From Ruegeria atlantica (GTDB lineage: Bacteria > Pseudomonadota > Alphaproteobacteria > Rhodobacterales > Rhodobacteraceae): 64,000 nucleotides of DNA. The DNA lies in contig NZ_CYPU01000068.1 in assembly GCF_001458195.1 (NCBI RefSeq), forward strand, positions 124,001 through 188,000. Direction: 5' to 3'. Each line of letters starts with the position of its first letter. Position 1 is the first letter of the stretch. Positions 1 through 6,605 of this stretch are shown piece by piece. The notes beneath the pieces are model-generated. The model did not search any database. It was not told where the DNA came from and worked only from the letters and a program-made list of their open reading frames with translations. A program made the translations under genes and the position numbers.

Positions 1-471
1 AGTTTTTATGCGGTTGCGACCAGCGCGCCTTTGAATGAGATACTGTCGGATACCGAAGACTTGCGATACAGCGTTTCAATTGAACGTGCCATCCGGTCTG
101 TTGGTGCTGCGATGAATATCCGCGGCGCGCAGGAATTCGCGGACGCTGTTATTCGTATCCGCGAGCACGAAAGTCTGTATTCCATTCGCGAAGACACCGT
201 GGCCGTTGATGAACAAACCCTGTTCCGCACATCGATCGAAATGCCGGCGGACTTGACTGAAGGCGACTATGTTGCGCGCATCTTCCTAACCCGCGGCGGC
301 CAGGTCGTTTCGCAATTTGAGACCACCATCGACGTGCGCAAAGTGGGTTTGGAGCGGTTCTTGTATAACATGTCCCGCCAGCAACCGGTCTGGTACGGCT
401 TGATGTCATTGGTGATCGCGATTGCGGCGGGTTGGGGTGCGTCAACCGCGTTCCGCCTATTGCGCGAGTAA
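1..471 (+). CDS. TIGR02186 family membrane-anchored protein (5' end outside window)
   Basis: The reading frame is open from the first base, so the N-terminus lies upstream of the window; 156 codons including the stop are visible. The visible part is a mixed soluble region followed by one hydrophobic segment near the C-terminus (around WYGLMSLVIAIAAGWGAS) and a short basic tail, as in the alphaproteobacterial TIGR02186 / PF09608 proteins, which carry a periplasmic domain anchored by a C-terminal helix. In related genomes this family often sits beside a TauE/SafE-type permease, but that neighbour would be outside the window. Function unknown. Family assignment is from memory of the C-terminal pattern, so moderate. 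Confidence 0.7.
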   Translation, partial: SFYAVATSAPLNEILSDTEDLRYSVSIERAIRSVGAAMNIRGAQEFADAVIRIREHESLYSIREDTVAVDEQTLFRTSIEMPADLTEGDYVARIFLTRGGQVVSQFETTIDVRKVGLERFLYNMSRQQPVWYGLMSLVIAIAAGWGASTAFRLLRE

Positions 472-478
472 CTGACCG

Positions 479-1207
479 TTACCCACGTCCGATGTAGGGC
501 ATCGTCGTGGCCATCACGGTCATGAACTGAACGTTTGATTCAAGCGGCAGGTTCGCCATGTGCAGGACGGACCGTGCTGCGTCTTCGACGGCCATTGTTG
601 GGTCGGGCTGCTGCCCCTCTGCAATGGCCGCATCGACCAGGCCCTGCACCATGTGTGTTCGCGCATTGCCTATATCGATTTGCCCACAAGCGATATTGAA
701 GCCCCTCCCGTCCAAAGACAGACTGCGGGTCAGGCCCGTTATGGCGTGTTTTGTCGCCGAATAATGCACCGAGTTGGGGCGCGGCACATGGGCGGCAATT
801 GAGCCGTTATTGATGATGCGCCCGCCTTGCGGCGATTGGTGACGCATGATCCGAAACGCCTCGCGAGCGCACAAGAACATGCCGTTCAGGTTGACGGCGA
901 CGCTTTGGTACCAATCGTCCAACGCAATCTCGTCAATCGTTCCCCCCGGCGCGAAAATTCCGGCGTTGTTAAACAGAACATCCAAACGACCCGCTTTGCC
1001 CTGAAACTCTCCAAAGGCGGCCTCGACCGCTTGTGCATCGGTGACATCCGCGACCAATGGAATTGCGTTTGCGTGCTCTGCAGCCATTTGGTTCAGCCTG
1101 TCAGCACTGCGCGCCAATAGACCAACCGTCCATCCTTGGGCCAGAAACAATTGAGCAGTGGCGCGCCCTATGCCAGAACTTGCGCCGGTCACAATAATGG
1201 AAGTCAT
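479..1207 (-). CDS. SDR family NAD(P)-dependent oxidoreductase
   Basis: A 242-residue short-chain dehydrogenase/reductase. The start is the ATG at 1207 (MTSIIVTGASSGIGRA); the frame extends further upstream, but that extension lies inside the helicase gene. Visible motifs are the TGASSGIG cofactor loop at the N-terminus, NNAG about residue 80, a catalytic Ser in NNGSIAAH and the YSATK Tyr-Lys pair. A classical SDR of usual length; substrate cannot be told. Its ATG overlaps the TGA of the upstream helicase gene by 4 bases (ATGA), so the two are probably translated from one mRNA, although their functions are not obviously linked. Confidence 0.9.
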   Translation of the reverse strand: MTSIIVTGASSGIGRATAQLFLAQGWTVGLLARSADRLNQMAAEHANAIPLVADVTDAQAVEAAFGEFQGKAGRLDVLFNNAGIFAPGGTIDEIALDDWYQSVAVNLNGMFLCAREAFRIMRHQSPQGGRIINNGSIAAHVPRPNSVHYSATKHAITGLTRSLSLDGRGFNIACGQIDIGNARTHMVQGLVDAAIAEGQQPDPTMAVEDAARSVLHMANLPLESNVQFMTVMATTMPYIGRG

Positions 1208-2736
1208 GTCTCTTCTGCCTCCAATGTCAGCGAGGCCGCCGGGACAGCGCGCAGGTCGTCCACACGCAGCGGATAGGTCGGCTTGGCAAGCCGGTTGCGC
1301 ACGACCCAGATCAGCCTTTCCTGCGCGCGTGTGATGGCCACATAGGCCAGACGTTTCCACAGCGGCTGTCCAGCTTCAGTACGGCCCATACGGGCAGCGG
1401 CATAGATATCCGGAGCAAACACTTGAACAGTGTTCCACTGCGACCCTTGCGCCTTGTGAATGGTGACCGCTGCGCCATGAAGAAAGGTGGCGCCCATGCG
1501 GGCGGCAAAAGGAATAAACGGCTCTTCCTCGTCCGGTTTTTCAATCTTGACGATGGATGCGGCGCTGACCTGAGGGTCTTCGGCACCCATCACGTGCAAC
1601 CTGGAAAAGCCCGGTTTGCGGCCGGGGCCCAGATAGATGACCTGAGCGCCCTTGATCAGGCCACGCGCCTCAAGATCCAGCCGTTTCTTGCGATGTTTAA
1701 GGGGCAGTTCAATACCGTCGCAGATAAGCGGTTCACCTTCCAACAATTCGGTATCCGGCGCGCCGTGAACATTCCGAAAAGCCTGAATCAGCCGAATGCG
1801 GGTTGCATTACGCCAGACCAGAACGGGACTGCGGGCCATCAGATCGACCTCGACCCGCTGCCCCCAAACCACACGGTCGTCCTGACGGGCGGTCTGCTCG
1901 ACCATGCGCTCAAAATCTTCGAACCCCATCTGAGGGTCCGACAGCGCATGGGCAAGGTCCAATATCGGGTTATCCGCATCCTGCCGATGAACCCGGTGAA
2001 GGATTTGTTTGCGCGGTTCCGGCAATGCCTCGAACACCATGCTGCCCGACTGATTGACCGGCGCCAACTGTGCCGGGTCACCAAACAGCAGAAGTGTTGG
2101 GAAGATTTCTTGCAAGTCTTCGAACTGCCGGTCATCCAGCATCGAGGCTTCGTCCACAAACCCGATGTCCAACGGCTCGTCCCGGCGCTTCCAGCCGGTG
2201 ATAAAATCGGAGCCCCGTAACCCTGCCGCGGCCAGAGCGCCCGGGATGGACTTGTTGTTCTGGTAAAACGCCGCTGCGCGATCCAGCGCCTCGTCGGTCA
2301 GACCCTCGATTTCGGGACGTTCGTCATTGCCTGCCAGCCATTCGGCGATGCGCTCGTATTCCGGGTCATATACAGGCGTATAAAGGATACGGTGGATCGT
2401 GGTGGCTGGCACCCCGCGCAGACGCAATACGCTGGCCGCTTTGTTCGTCGGAGCCAGGATCGCAAGACTGCGTTTTTCACGGGCTTTGCGGCTCTCGAAA
2501 TCGCCGGACACAATCTGAACGCCGGTGTCCGCAATGGCTTTGTAAAGCTCAGCCAGCAGCAGGGTTTTTCCGGACCCCGCCTTGCCAATCACGGCCATCA
2601 CACCGGACTTACCCGATCCCGGAAGCTTCAGCAGCGCGTCATCGTCAAGGTCAACACCTGCCGATTTCAGCATCTCAGAGATGCTGTCATACGCGGCGGC
2701 TTGGTCGTCAGAGTAAGTCACAGAGGGCAAAGACAT
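1204..2736 (-). CDS. RecD-like ATP-dependent DNA helicase (superfamily 1)
   Basis: 510 residues. Motif I (Walker A) GKAGSGKT is at about 51-58, motif II FVDEAS at about 193-198, motif III GDPAQLAPV at about 219-227, HRVHRQDADNPIL follows, motif V TIHKAQGSQW and motif VI YVAITRAQERL are near the C-terminus. This set is that of the SF1B RecD/UvrD_C_2 helicases that unwind DNA 5' to 3'. It lacks the long N-terminal extension of RecD2, so I call it RecD-like only. It is followed by an SDR gene with ATGA overlap. All helicase motifs look intact. Confidence 0.88.
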   Translation of the reverse strand: MSLPSVTYSDDQAAAYDSISEMLKSAGVDLDDDALLKLPGSGKSGVMAVIGKAGSGKTLLLAELYKAIADTGVQIVSGDFESRKAREKRSLAILAPTNKAASVLRLRGVPATTIHRILYTPVYDPEYERIAEWLAGNDERPEIEGLTDEALDRAAAFYQNNKSIPGALAAAGLRGSDFITGWKRRDEPLDIGFVDEASMLDDRQFEDLQEIFPTLLLFGDPAQLAPVNQSGSMVFEALPEPRKQILHRVHRQDADNPILDLAHALSDPQMGFEDFERMVEQTARQDDRVVWGQRVEVDLMARSPVLVWRNATRIRLIQAFRNVHGAPDTELLEGEPLICDGIELPLKHRKKRLDLEARGLIKGAQVIYLGPGRKPGFSRLHVMGAEDPQVSAASIVKIEKPDEEEPFIPFAARMGATFLHGAAVTIHKAQGSQWNTVQVFAPDIYAAARMGRTEAGQPLWKRLAYVAITRAQERLIWVVRNRLAKPTYPLRVDDLRAVPAASLTLEAEET

Positions 2737-2796
2737 GGCGCGACCCTACAAGCCCGCGCCAGCTATCACCAGATGTGGAATTCGGTTTTCATCCTG

Positions 2797-3202
2797 TCAC
2801 GCTGACAATGCAAACGGGTGTTGCCTGCCAACGCCGAAAGCCGTCTTGAACCACAGCCGCGACAATTCACGCGGGATGCCTGCGCGCTTGTCCACGCGGT
2901 TGCAGTCGTCCGCCGAATACGGCCACATCCCGACTGAGATTTGATCACGTCCCTTACCTTCCGTGCCCAGCACGGTTGGAGATGATCCGATCAGGCGATA
3001 GATGCGAATCTATACGCGCATCGAAAACACCTGCAATGTGGGTTAGACCAAACCCCTCCATCATCTCGCCACCGCTAAGCATGATGGCCCCGGCCGTGTG
3101 CGGGCTTGCCGTACGCGACAGGCAAAAGCGCGTCACCTCCCAGATCAGGGGGCTGCTGATTGGTTTGTCGCCCGTCAGGTGTCCGAACACCTCGTTCACC
3201 AT
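2797..3202 (-). pseudogene. Broken acyl-homoserine-lactone synthase (luxI-type) remnant
   Basis: On the minus strand, the frame ending at 2954 reads NEVFGHLTGDKPIS then IWEVTRFCLSR and THIAGVFDARI, which is the conserved centre of LuxI-type autoinducer synthases (WExTRFC, then the VFDARM region). At about 3009-3014 the frame is lost. Continuing in the frame that ends with TGA at 2797-2799 gives IRIYRLIGSSPTVLGTEGKG, ISVGMWPY and a plausible C-terminus. Dropping one base in the GTATAGATTC stretch rejoins the frames as DARMIRIYRLIG. The N-terminal third of the synthase, with the conserved Arg and Trp residues, is missing; upstream sequence becomes luxR-like at about 3200. Seen: two frames with family motifs. 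Inferred: pseudogene made by a deletion and a one-base insertion. Confidence 0.8.
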
Positions 3203-3308
3203 GACCGAGCCTGTCCCGCAGGCGAATGGCGACTTCGCTTAGTTCGTCAAGCGAGCTGGTGTTTTCCAAGTCCTCCAGAACCTGGCTCATATCGAGTTTT
3301 GTTGCCAT
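3203..3308 (-). pseudogene. Truncated LuxR-type regulator N-terminus
   Basis: From the ATG at 3308 the minus strand encodes about 35 residues (MATKLDMSQVLEDLEN, then LDELSEVAIRLRDRLG), which resemble the first helix of the autoinducer-binding domain of LuxR-family regulators. At about 3200-3212 the similarity stops and the DNA becomes the middle of a luxI-like gene in another frame. The rest of the autoinducer-binding domain and the whole HTH domain are absent. The order luxR then luxI on one strand is the usual arrangement, so a single deletion within a luxR-luxI pair explains the junction. The LuxR assignment rests on a short stretch and on context. Confidence 0.6.
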
Positions 3309-3465
3309 CCGCTGGTGCCCGAACCTCATTCTTTCTGGACGAGATTTCGGCTGCGGCGATCAGCTTGGTGTCATCCAACTGCTCGGCAAGCGCGGTCAAA
3401 CCGTTTTCAACAGCAAAGGCGCTGAGGTCCGACAGTACGTCTAGTATCCACTCATTTTGCGCCAT
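3247..3465 (-). CDS. Small ORF upstream of the luxR remnant
   Basis: A 72-residue frame starting at the ATG at 3465 (MAQNEWILDVLSDLSAFAVE, then LAEQLDDTKLIAAAEIS). The first 45 residues look like a genuine small helical protein with alternating acidic and hydrophobic residues. The last 25 are low in character and overlap the luxR-like start by 62 bases, so the real C-terminus may also be damaged. I believe similar small proteins precede luxR-luxI in other roseobacters, but that is recollection and unchecked. Function unknown. Confidence 0.5.
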   Translation of the reverse strand: MAQNEWILDVLSDLSAFAVENGLTALAEQLDDTKLIAAAEISSRKNEVRAPADGNKTRYEPGSGGLGKHQLA

Positions 3466-3482
3466 CAGCGTCGCTCCGAAAC

Positions 3483-3501
3483 GGTTAACAAAGGGTTAAC
3501 A
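3483..3501. repeat. Direct repeat GGTTAACA x2 upstream of the luxR remnant
   Basis: GGTTAACA occurs at 3483-3490 and 3494-3501, 11 bases apart, about 20 bases upstream of the small ORF start at 3465. Each unit contains the palindrome GTTAAC. The spacing of one helical turn suggests a possible regulator site or a relic of one. No canonical lux-box dyad was recognised here. Confidence 0.35.
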
Positions 3502-3614
3502 CAACCATAGCTTGAGGAAGTTTTTTTAGCCTATTCACTGATTTTTACTCCCCAAAAACAGCGCGGTATTTTTGTTTAATCCTTTGAAAAGGCTGTTACC
3601 ACCGCCCAAAAAGA

Positions 3615-3650
3615 AACACCCGCGAGCCGGGAAACCGGTTCGCGGGTGTT
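3615..3650 (-). terminator. Terminator hairpin after ccr
   Basis: AACACCCGCGAGCCGG at 3615-3630 pairs with CCGGTTCGCGGGTGTT at 3635-3650, a 16-bp stem (one wobble) around a 4-base loop. On the minus strand the stem is followed by a T-rich run, as expected for an intrinsic terminator of the ccr gene, whose stop codon is just upstream. Confidence 0.8.
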
Positions 3651-3672
3651 TTGGATTTTGTCTGAGACGAAC

Positions 3673-4959
3673 TTAATCGCGCGCGGCAAGAACCTCTTCC
3701 AAGGTGCGCATTCCGATCTGTGGAGCCTGAACCAGCACCGACATGTTGCCCGGCTTATGCTCGTTGCGCATCATTTTCATATGCGCCTCAGGCAGATCGG
3801 CCCAGGTGAACACTTCGGACATGCACGGATCCAATCGACGCTCGACCATCAGCTGGTTTGCTGCGGCCGCCTGTTTCAGGTGAGCAAAGTGCGAACCCTG
3901 CAGACGCTTCTGGTGCATCCACATGTAGCGCACGTCAAAGGTCAGGTTGTAGCCGGTAGTACCGGCACAGATTACAACCATACCGCCTTTTTTCACGACG
4001 AATGTCGAAACCGGGAAAGTGCTTTCGCCAGGGTGTTCGAACACCATGTCGACGTTGTTGCCTTTACCGGTGATGTCCCAAATGGCTTTGCCGAACTTGC
4101 GGGCCTCTTTGAACCACTCGGCATATTCAGGTGTGTTGACCGTCGGCAGCTGACCCCAGCAGTTGAAGTCTTTGCGGTTCAGAACGCCCTTGGCACCCAG
4201 ACCCATCACAAAGTCGCGCTTGCTTTCGTCCGAGATCACACCGATGGCATTTGCACCTGCGGTGTTGATCAGCTGGATCGCGTAAGAGCCCAGACCACCC
4301 GATGCGCCCCAAACCAGAACGTTCTGGCCCGGCTTCAGGTCATGCGGCTCGTGACCGAACAGCATCCGGTAGGCGGTTGCCAGTGTCAGCGTATAGCAGG
4401 CGCTTTCTTCCCAAGTCAGGTGCTTGGGACGCGGCATCAACTGTTGAGCCTGAACATTTGTGAACTGCGCGAACGAGCCGTCCGGAGTTTCATAGCCCCA
4501 AATCCGCTGGCTATCCGAATACATCGGGTCGCCACCATTACAATGTTCGTCGTCGCCGTCATCCTGATTGCAGTGAATGACAACTTCATCACCGACTTTC
4601 CAGCGGGTGACTTTCGAACCAACAGCCCAAACGATGCCAGACGCATCCGAACCGGCAATGTGGTAAGGTGCCTTATGGCCGTCAAAAGGCGAGATCGGCT
4701 TGCCCAGCGAGGCCCAGACGCCGTTGTAGTTGACGCCTGCAGCCATGACCAGAACCAGCACTTCGTGACTGTCCAGCACGGGGACGTCTACGACTTCCTG
4801 AATCATCGCGGTGTCCGGGTCGCCGTGGCGCTCCTTGCGGATCGCCCATGCATACATTTTCTTGGGCACAAAACCCATCGGAGGGATTTCACCCATCTCA
4901 TAGAGGTCTTTTTCCGGTGCCTTGTACGACACGATGCTGCTGTCGGTGTCCAGAGCCAT
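3673..4959 (-). CDS. ccr: Crotonyl-CoA carboxylase/reductase
   Basis: 428 residues. It reductively carboxylates crotonyl-CoA to (2S)-ethylmalonyl-CoA using NADPH and CO2, the key step of the ethylmalonyl-CoA pathway. It is a medium-chain dehydrogenase-fold protein: N-terminal catalytic domain with GVNYNGVWASLGKPIS at about 75-90, the nucleotide-binding loop GASGGLGS at about 218-225, and FEHPGEST and GSHFAHLKQA in the C-terminal half. The chosen ATG at 4959 (MALDTDSS) has AAGGAGG eight bases upstream; a frame start 17 codons earlier lacks this. Length is typical of the family. Ecm lies 1.6 kb away, divergent, beyond an acyltransferase gene. Confidence 0.95.
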   Translation of the reverse strand: MALDTDSSIVSYKAPEKDLYEMGEIPPMGFVPKKMYAWAIRKERHGDPDTAMIQEVVDVPVLDSHEVLVLVMAAGVNYNGVWASLGKPISPFDGHKAPYHIAGSDASGIVWAVGSKVTRWKVGDEVVIHCNQDDGDDEHCNGGDPMYSDSQRIWGYETPDGSFAQFTNVQAQQLMPRPKHLTWEESACYTLTLATAYRMLFGHEPHDLKPGQNVLVWGASGGLGSYAIQLINTAGANAIGVISDESKRDFVMGLGAKGVLNRKDFNCWGQLPTVNTPEYAEWFKEARKFGKAIWDITGKGNNVDMVFEHPGESTFPVSTFVVKKGGMVVICAGTTGYNLTFDVRYMWMHQKRLQGSHFAHLKQAAAANQLMVERRLDPCMSEVFTWADLPEAHMKMMRNEHKPGNMSVLVQAPQIGMRTLEEVLAARD

Positions 4960-5072
4960 GTTGGCCTCCTTCAGTTCCAAACCTTTGCCGCGATGCAGAA
5001 TCGCGTGCATTAACCGATGGAATATTGGCCTTTGGGAAATAATGCAACCGAAATCGGTGCCGTTTTGTAACT

Positions 5073-6461
5073 TTATGACCCAGCGGATGCAGAAATTTCC
5101 TTCGCATTCGCAGCATTTCCCTCGTCTGGTCCCATCGGAACCGAGGCTGCATAATACTCCAGAAGATCAACCCTTTGACCGGACAGGCATATTTTCCCGT
5201 CACTGCGCCTGAGAATTCGCCGTTCGACCAACTGATCAATCGCGGCTTCAACCGATGTCTGGTTCTCTTGGTCCGTCATTCCATTGCGACGCATGAGCTC
5301 GACAATCACCTGAACGGCATCGGCCTCCGACATCTCTTTATGCTTTTGCATTAGCCAACACGCGGCGGGTACAGGGACCAGCGGGATGGCAGCGCGGAGT
5401 CGCGTCATCAGGTCACGCGCCAAATCGGTCATCAGATCGCGCTGATGATCTGCCCGAAACGCCCGCAAGGAAACGGGCTGACCATATCGGACCGAGGCTA
5501 GGCCAAATCGTTTGTAGCGCCCGATCACGCGCCGCCAGAGTTGTTTGAGGATCCATCTGGTGATTACACCGATCCGCGCGCGAAACCGTCGTTCATTGCC
5601 TAATGCCGCACGCGTCAGAACAGTATCTTCAAGCACACGATCATAGTTCAGCGCCACGGGGACGAATACAACATCGCGGCCCTCTTCCGAGGTCCCGTCA
5701 ATAATATATTTGAGCAAACCCAGCTTTGGACGACCCAGGGCACCAGTCAGACTTAGCCCACCTTCGGGGAACATGGCCTGCGTCACTCCTGCCGCGGTCG
5801 CGTGGCGCACATAACAGGACAACACCTGACGATAGAGATCATTGCCGGACTTTCGCCGAATAAAATAAGCCCCCATCGCACGGATCAGACGGCTAAGGGG
5901 CCAGACACGGGCCCATTCGCCCACCGCATAAGAAAGGGCCGAATGTTGCGCTGCGAGGTAGGTAACGAGCACATAGTCCATATTGCTGCGATGATTCATG
6001 ACGAAAACCACCGTGGCGTCGGGGTCGATGTTTTCGACAGCGTCTTCGTCCTGATAGCTAAGCTGCACGTGATAAAACGCATTGCTCAGCAAACGAGCCA
6101 GACGGATCGCAATGCTGAAATAGGCAACGGCTGAAAACGAGGGAACGATCTCACGCGCGTATCGCTGCGCTTGCTCGAACGCCACAGCATCGGGGACACC
6201 CGTTTCGCGTGCGTGATCCTGAACGGCCTGACCAACCTGCGGGTCATAGATCAGGCGCTGAATCATATCGTGACGGTGCGCCAACTTGAACGGCTGGATC
6301 GGCCGCTTCAGGCGCGTGTTCAATCGTTTCACCGCTCGTTCGAGTCGACGCCTGAAAAACCACCGCACCGACGGGAACAGAAAATGTGATGCCAAAGTGA
6401 CCACGGCAAACACCAGGATCAGCAAAAAAAGCCAAAGCGGAAGTTCCACGGTCTGAGTCAT
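5073..6461 (-). CDS. Lysophospholipid/glycerol-3-phosphate acyltransferase family protein
   Basis: 462 residues. An N-terminal hydrophobic segment (LWLFLLILVFAVVTLASHFLF) is followed by a PlsB/PlsC-type acyltransferase domain. NHRSNMD supplies the HxxxxD catalytic motif and MFPEGGLSLTG the FPEG substrate motif. The C-terminal 100 residues form a separate, probably helical extension. It likely acylates glycerol-3-phosphate or a lysophospholipid at the inner membrane. It sits between ccr and the divergent ecm, yet has no obvious part in that pathway. A second, shorter PlsC-type gene lies at about 35 kb. Confidence 0.8.
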   Translation of the reverse strand: MTQTVELPLWLFLLILVFAVVTLASHFLFPSVRWFFRRRLERAVKRLNTRLKRPIQPFKLAHRHDMIQRLIYDPQVGQAVQDHARETGVPDAVAFEQAQRYAREIVPSFSAVAYFSIAIRLARLLSNAFYHVQLSYQDEDAVENIDPDATVVFVMNHRSNMDYVLVTYLAAQHSALSYAVGEWARVWPLSRLIRAMGAYFIRRKSGNDLYRQVLSCYVRHATAAGVTQAMFPEGGLSLTGALGRPKLGLLKYIIDGTSEEGRDVVFVPVALNYDRVLEDTVLTRAALGNERRFRARIGVITRWILKQLWRRVIGRYKRFGLASVRYGQPVSLRAFRADHQRDLMTDLARDLMTRLRAAIPLVPVPAACWLMQKHKEMSEADAVQVIVELMRRNGMTDQENQTSVEAAIDQLVERRILRRSDGKICLSGQRVDLLEYYAASVPMGPDEGNAANAKEISASAGS

Positions 6462-6481
6462 GCGTGCACCCTGCCACCAAA

Positions 6482-6527
6482 CGCTGCGTCCTACAATCTG
6501 AAGAACCTAGTATGCCGCGACGCAGCG
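6482..6527. promoter_or_regulatory. 9-bp inverted repeat upstream of ecm promoter
   Basis: CGCTGCGTC at 6482-6490 is perfectly complementary to GACGCAGCG at 6519-6527, with a 28-base spacer. The right arm ends two bases before the TTGACA of the ecm promoter. It lies in the short region between the divergent acyltransferase and ecm genes, so it could be an operator for either or a regulator loop site. The regulator is unknown. Confidence 0.4.
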
Positions 6528-6529
6528 AA

Positions 6530-6558
6530 TTGACATGTCCCGAAAATTGCGCTTTAGA
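6530..6558 (+). promoter_or_regulatory. Putative sigma-70 promoter of ecm
   Basis: TTGACA at 6530-6535 and TTTAGA at 6553-6558 are separated by 17 bases, a good housekeeping-sigma promoter, about 50 bases before the ecm start codon. Confidence 0.55.
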
Positions 6559-6605
6559 GGCCAGGAACGTAATTTTCTTGCCCAACCGAGACACGAGGTC
6601 CAGCT

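Noticed and set aside
2766..2948. 60-residue minus-strand frame MIKSQSGCGRI
   Set aside because: Wrong frame; the neighbouring frame holds the LuxI-type C-terminus.
2797..3465. Intact luxR-luxI fusion protein
   Set aside because: The frames do not join at about 3200 nor at about 3010, so no single product can be made.
3646..5013. 455-residue open frame on the plus strand opposite ccr
   Set aside because: It mirrors ccr, which has full motifs and a ribosome-binding site; the plus frame has no recognisable domain.
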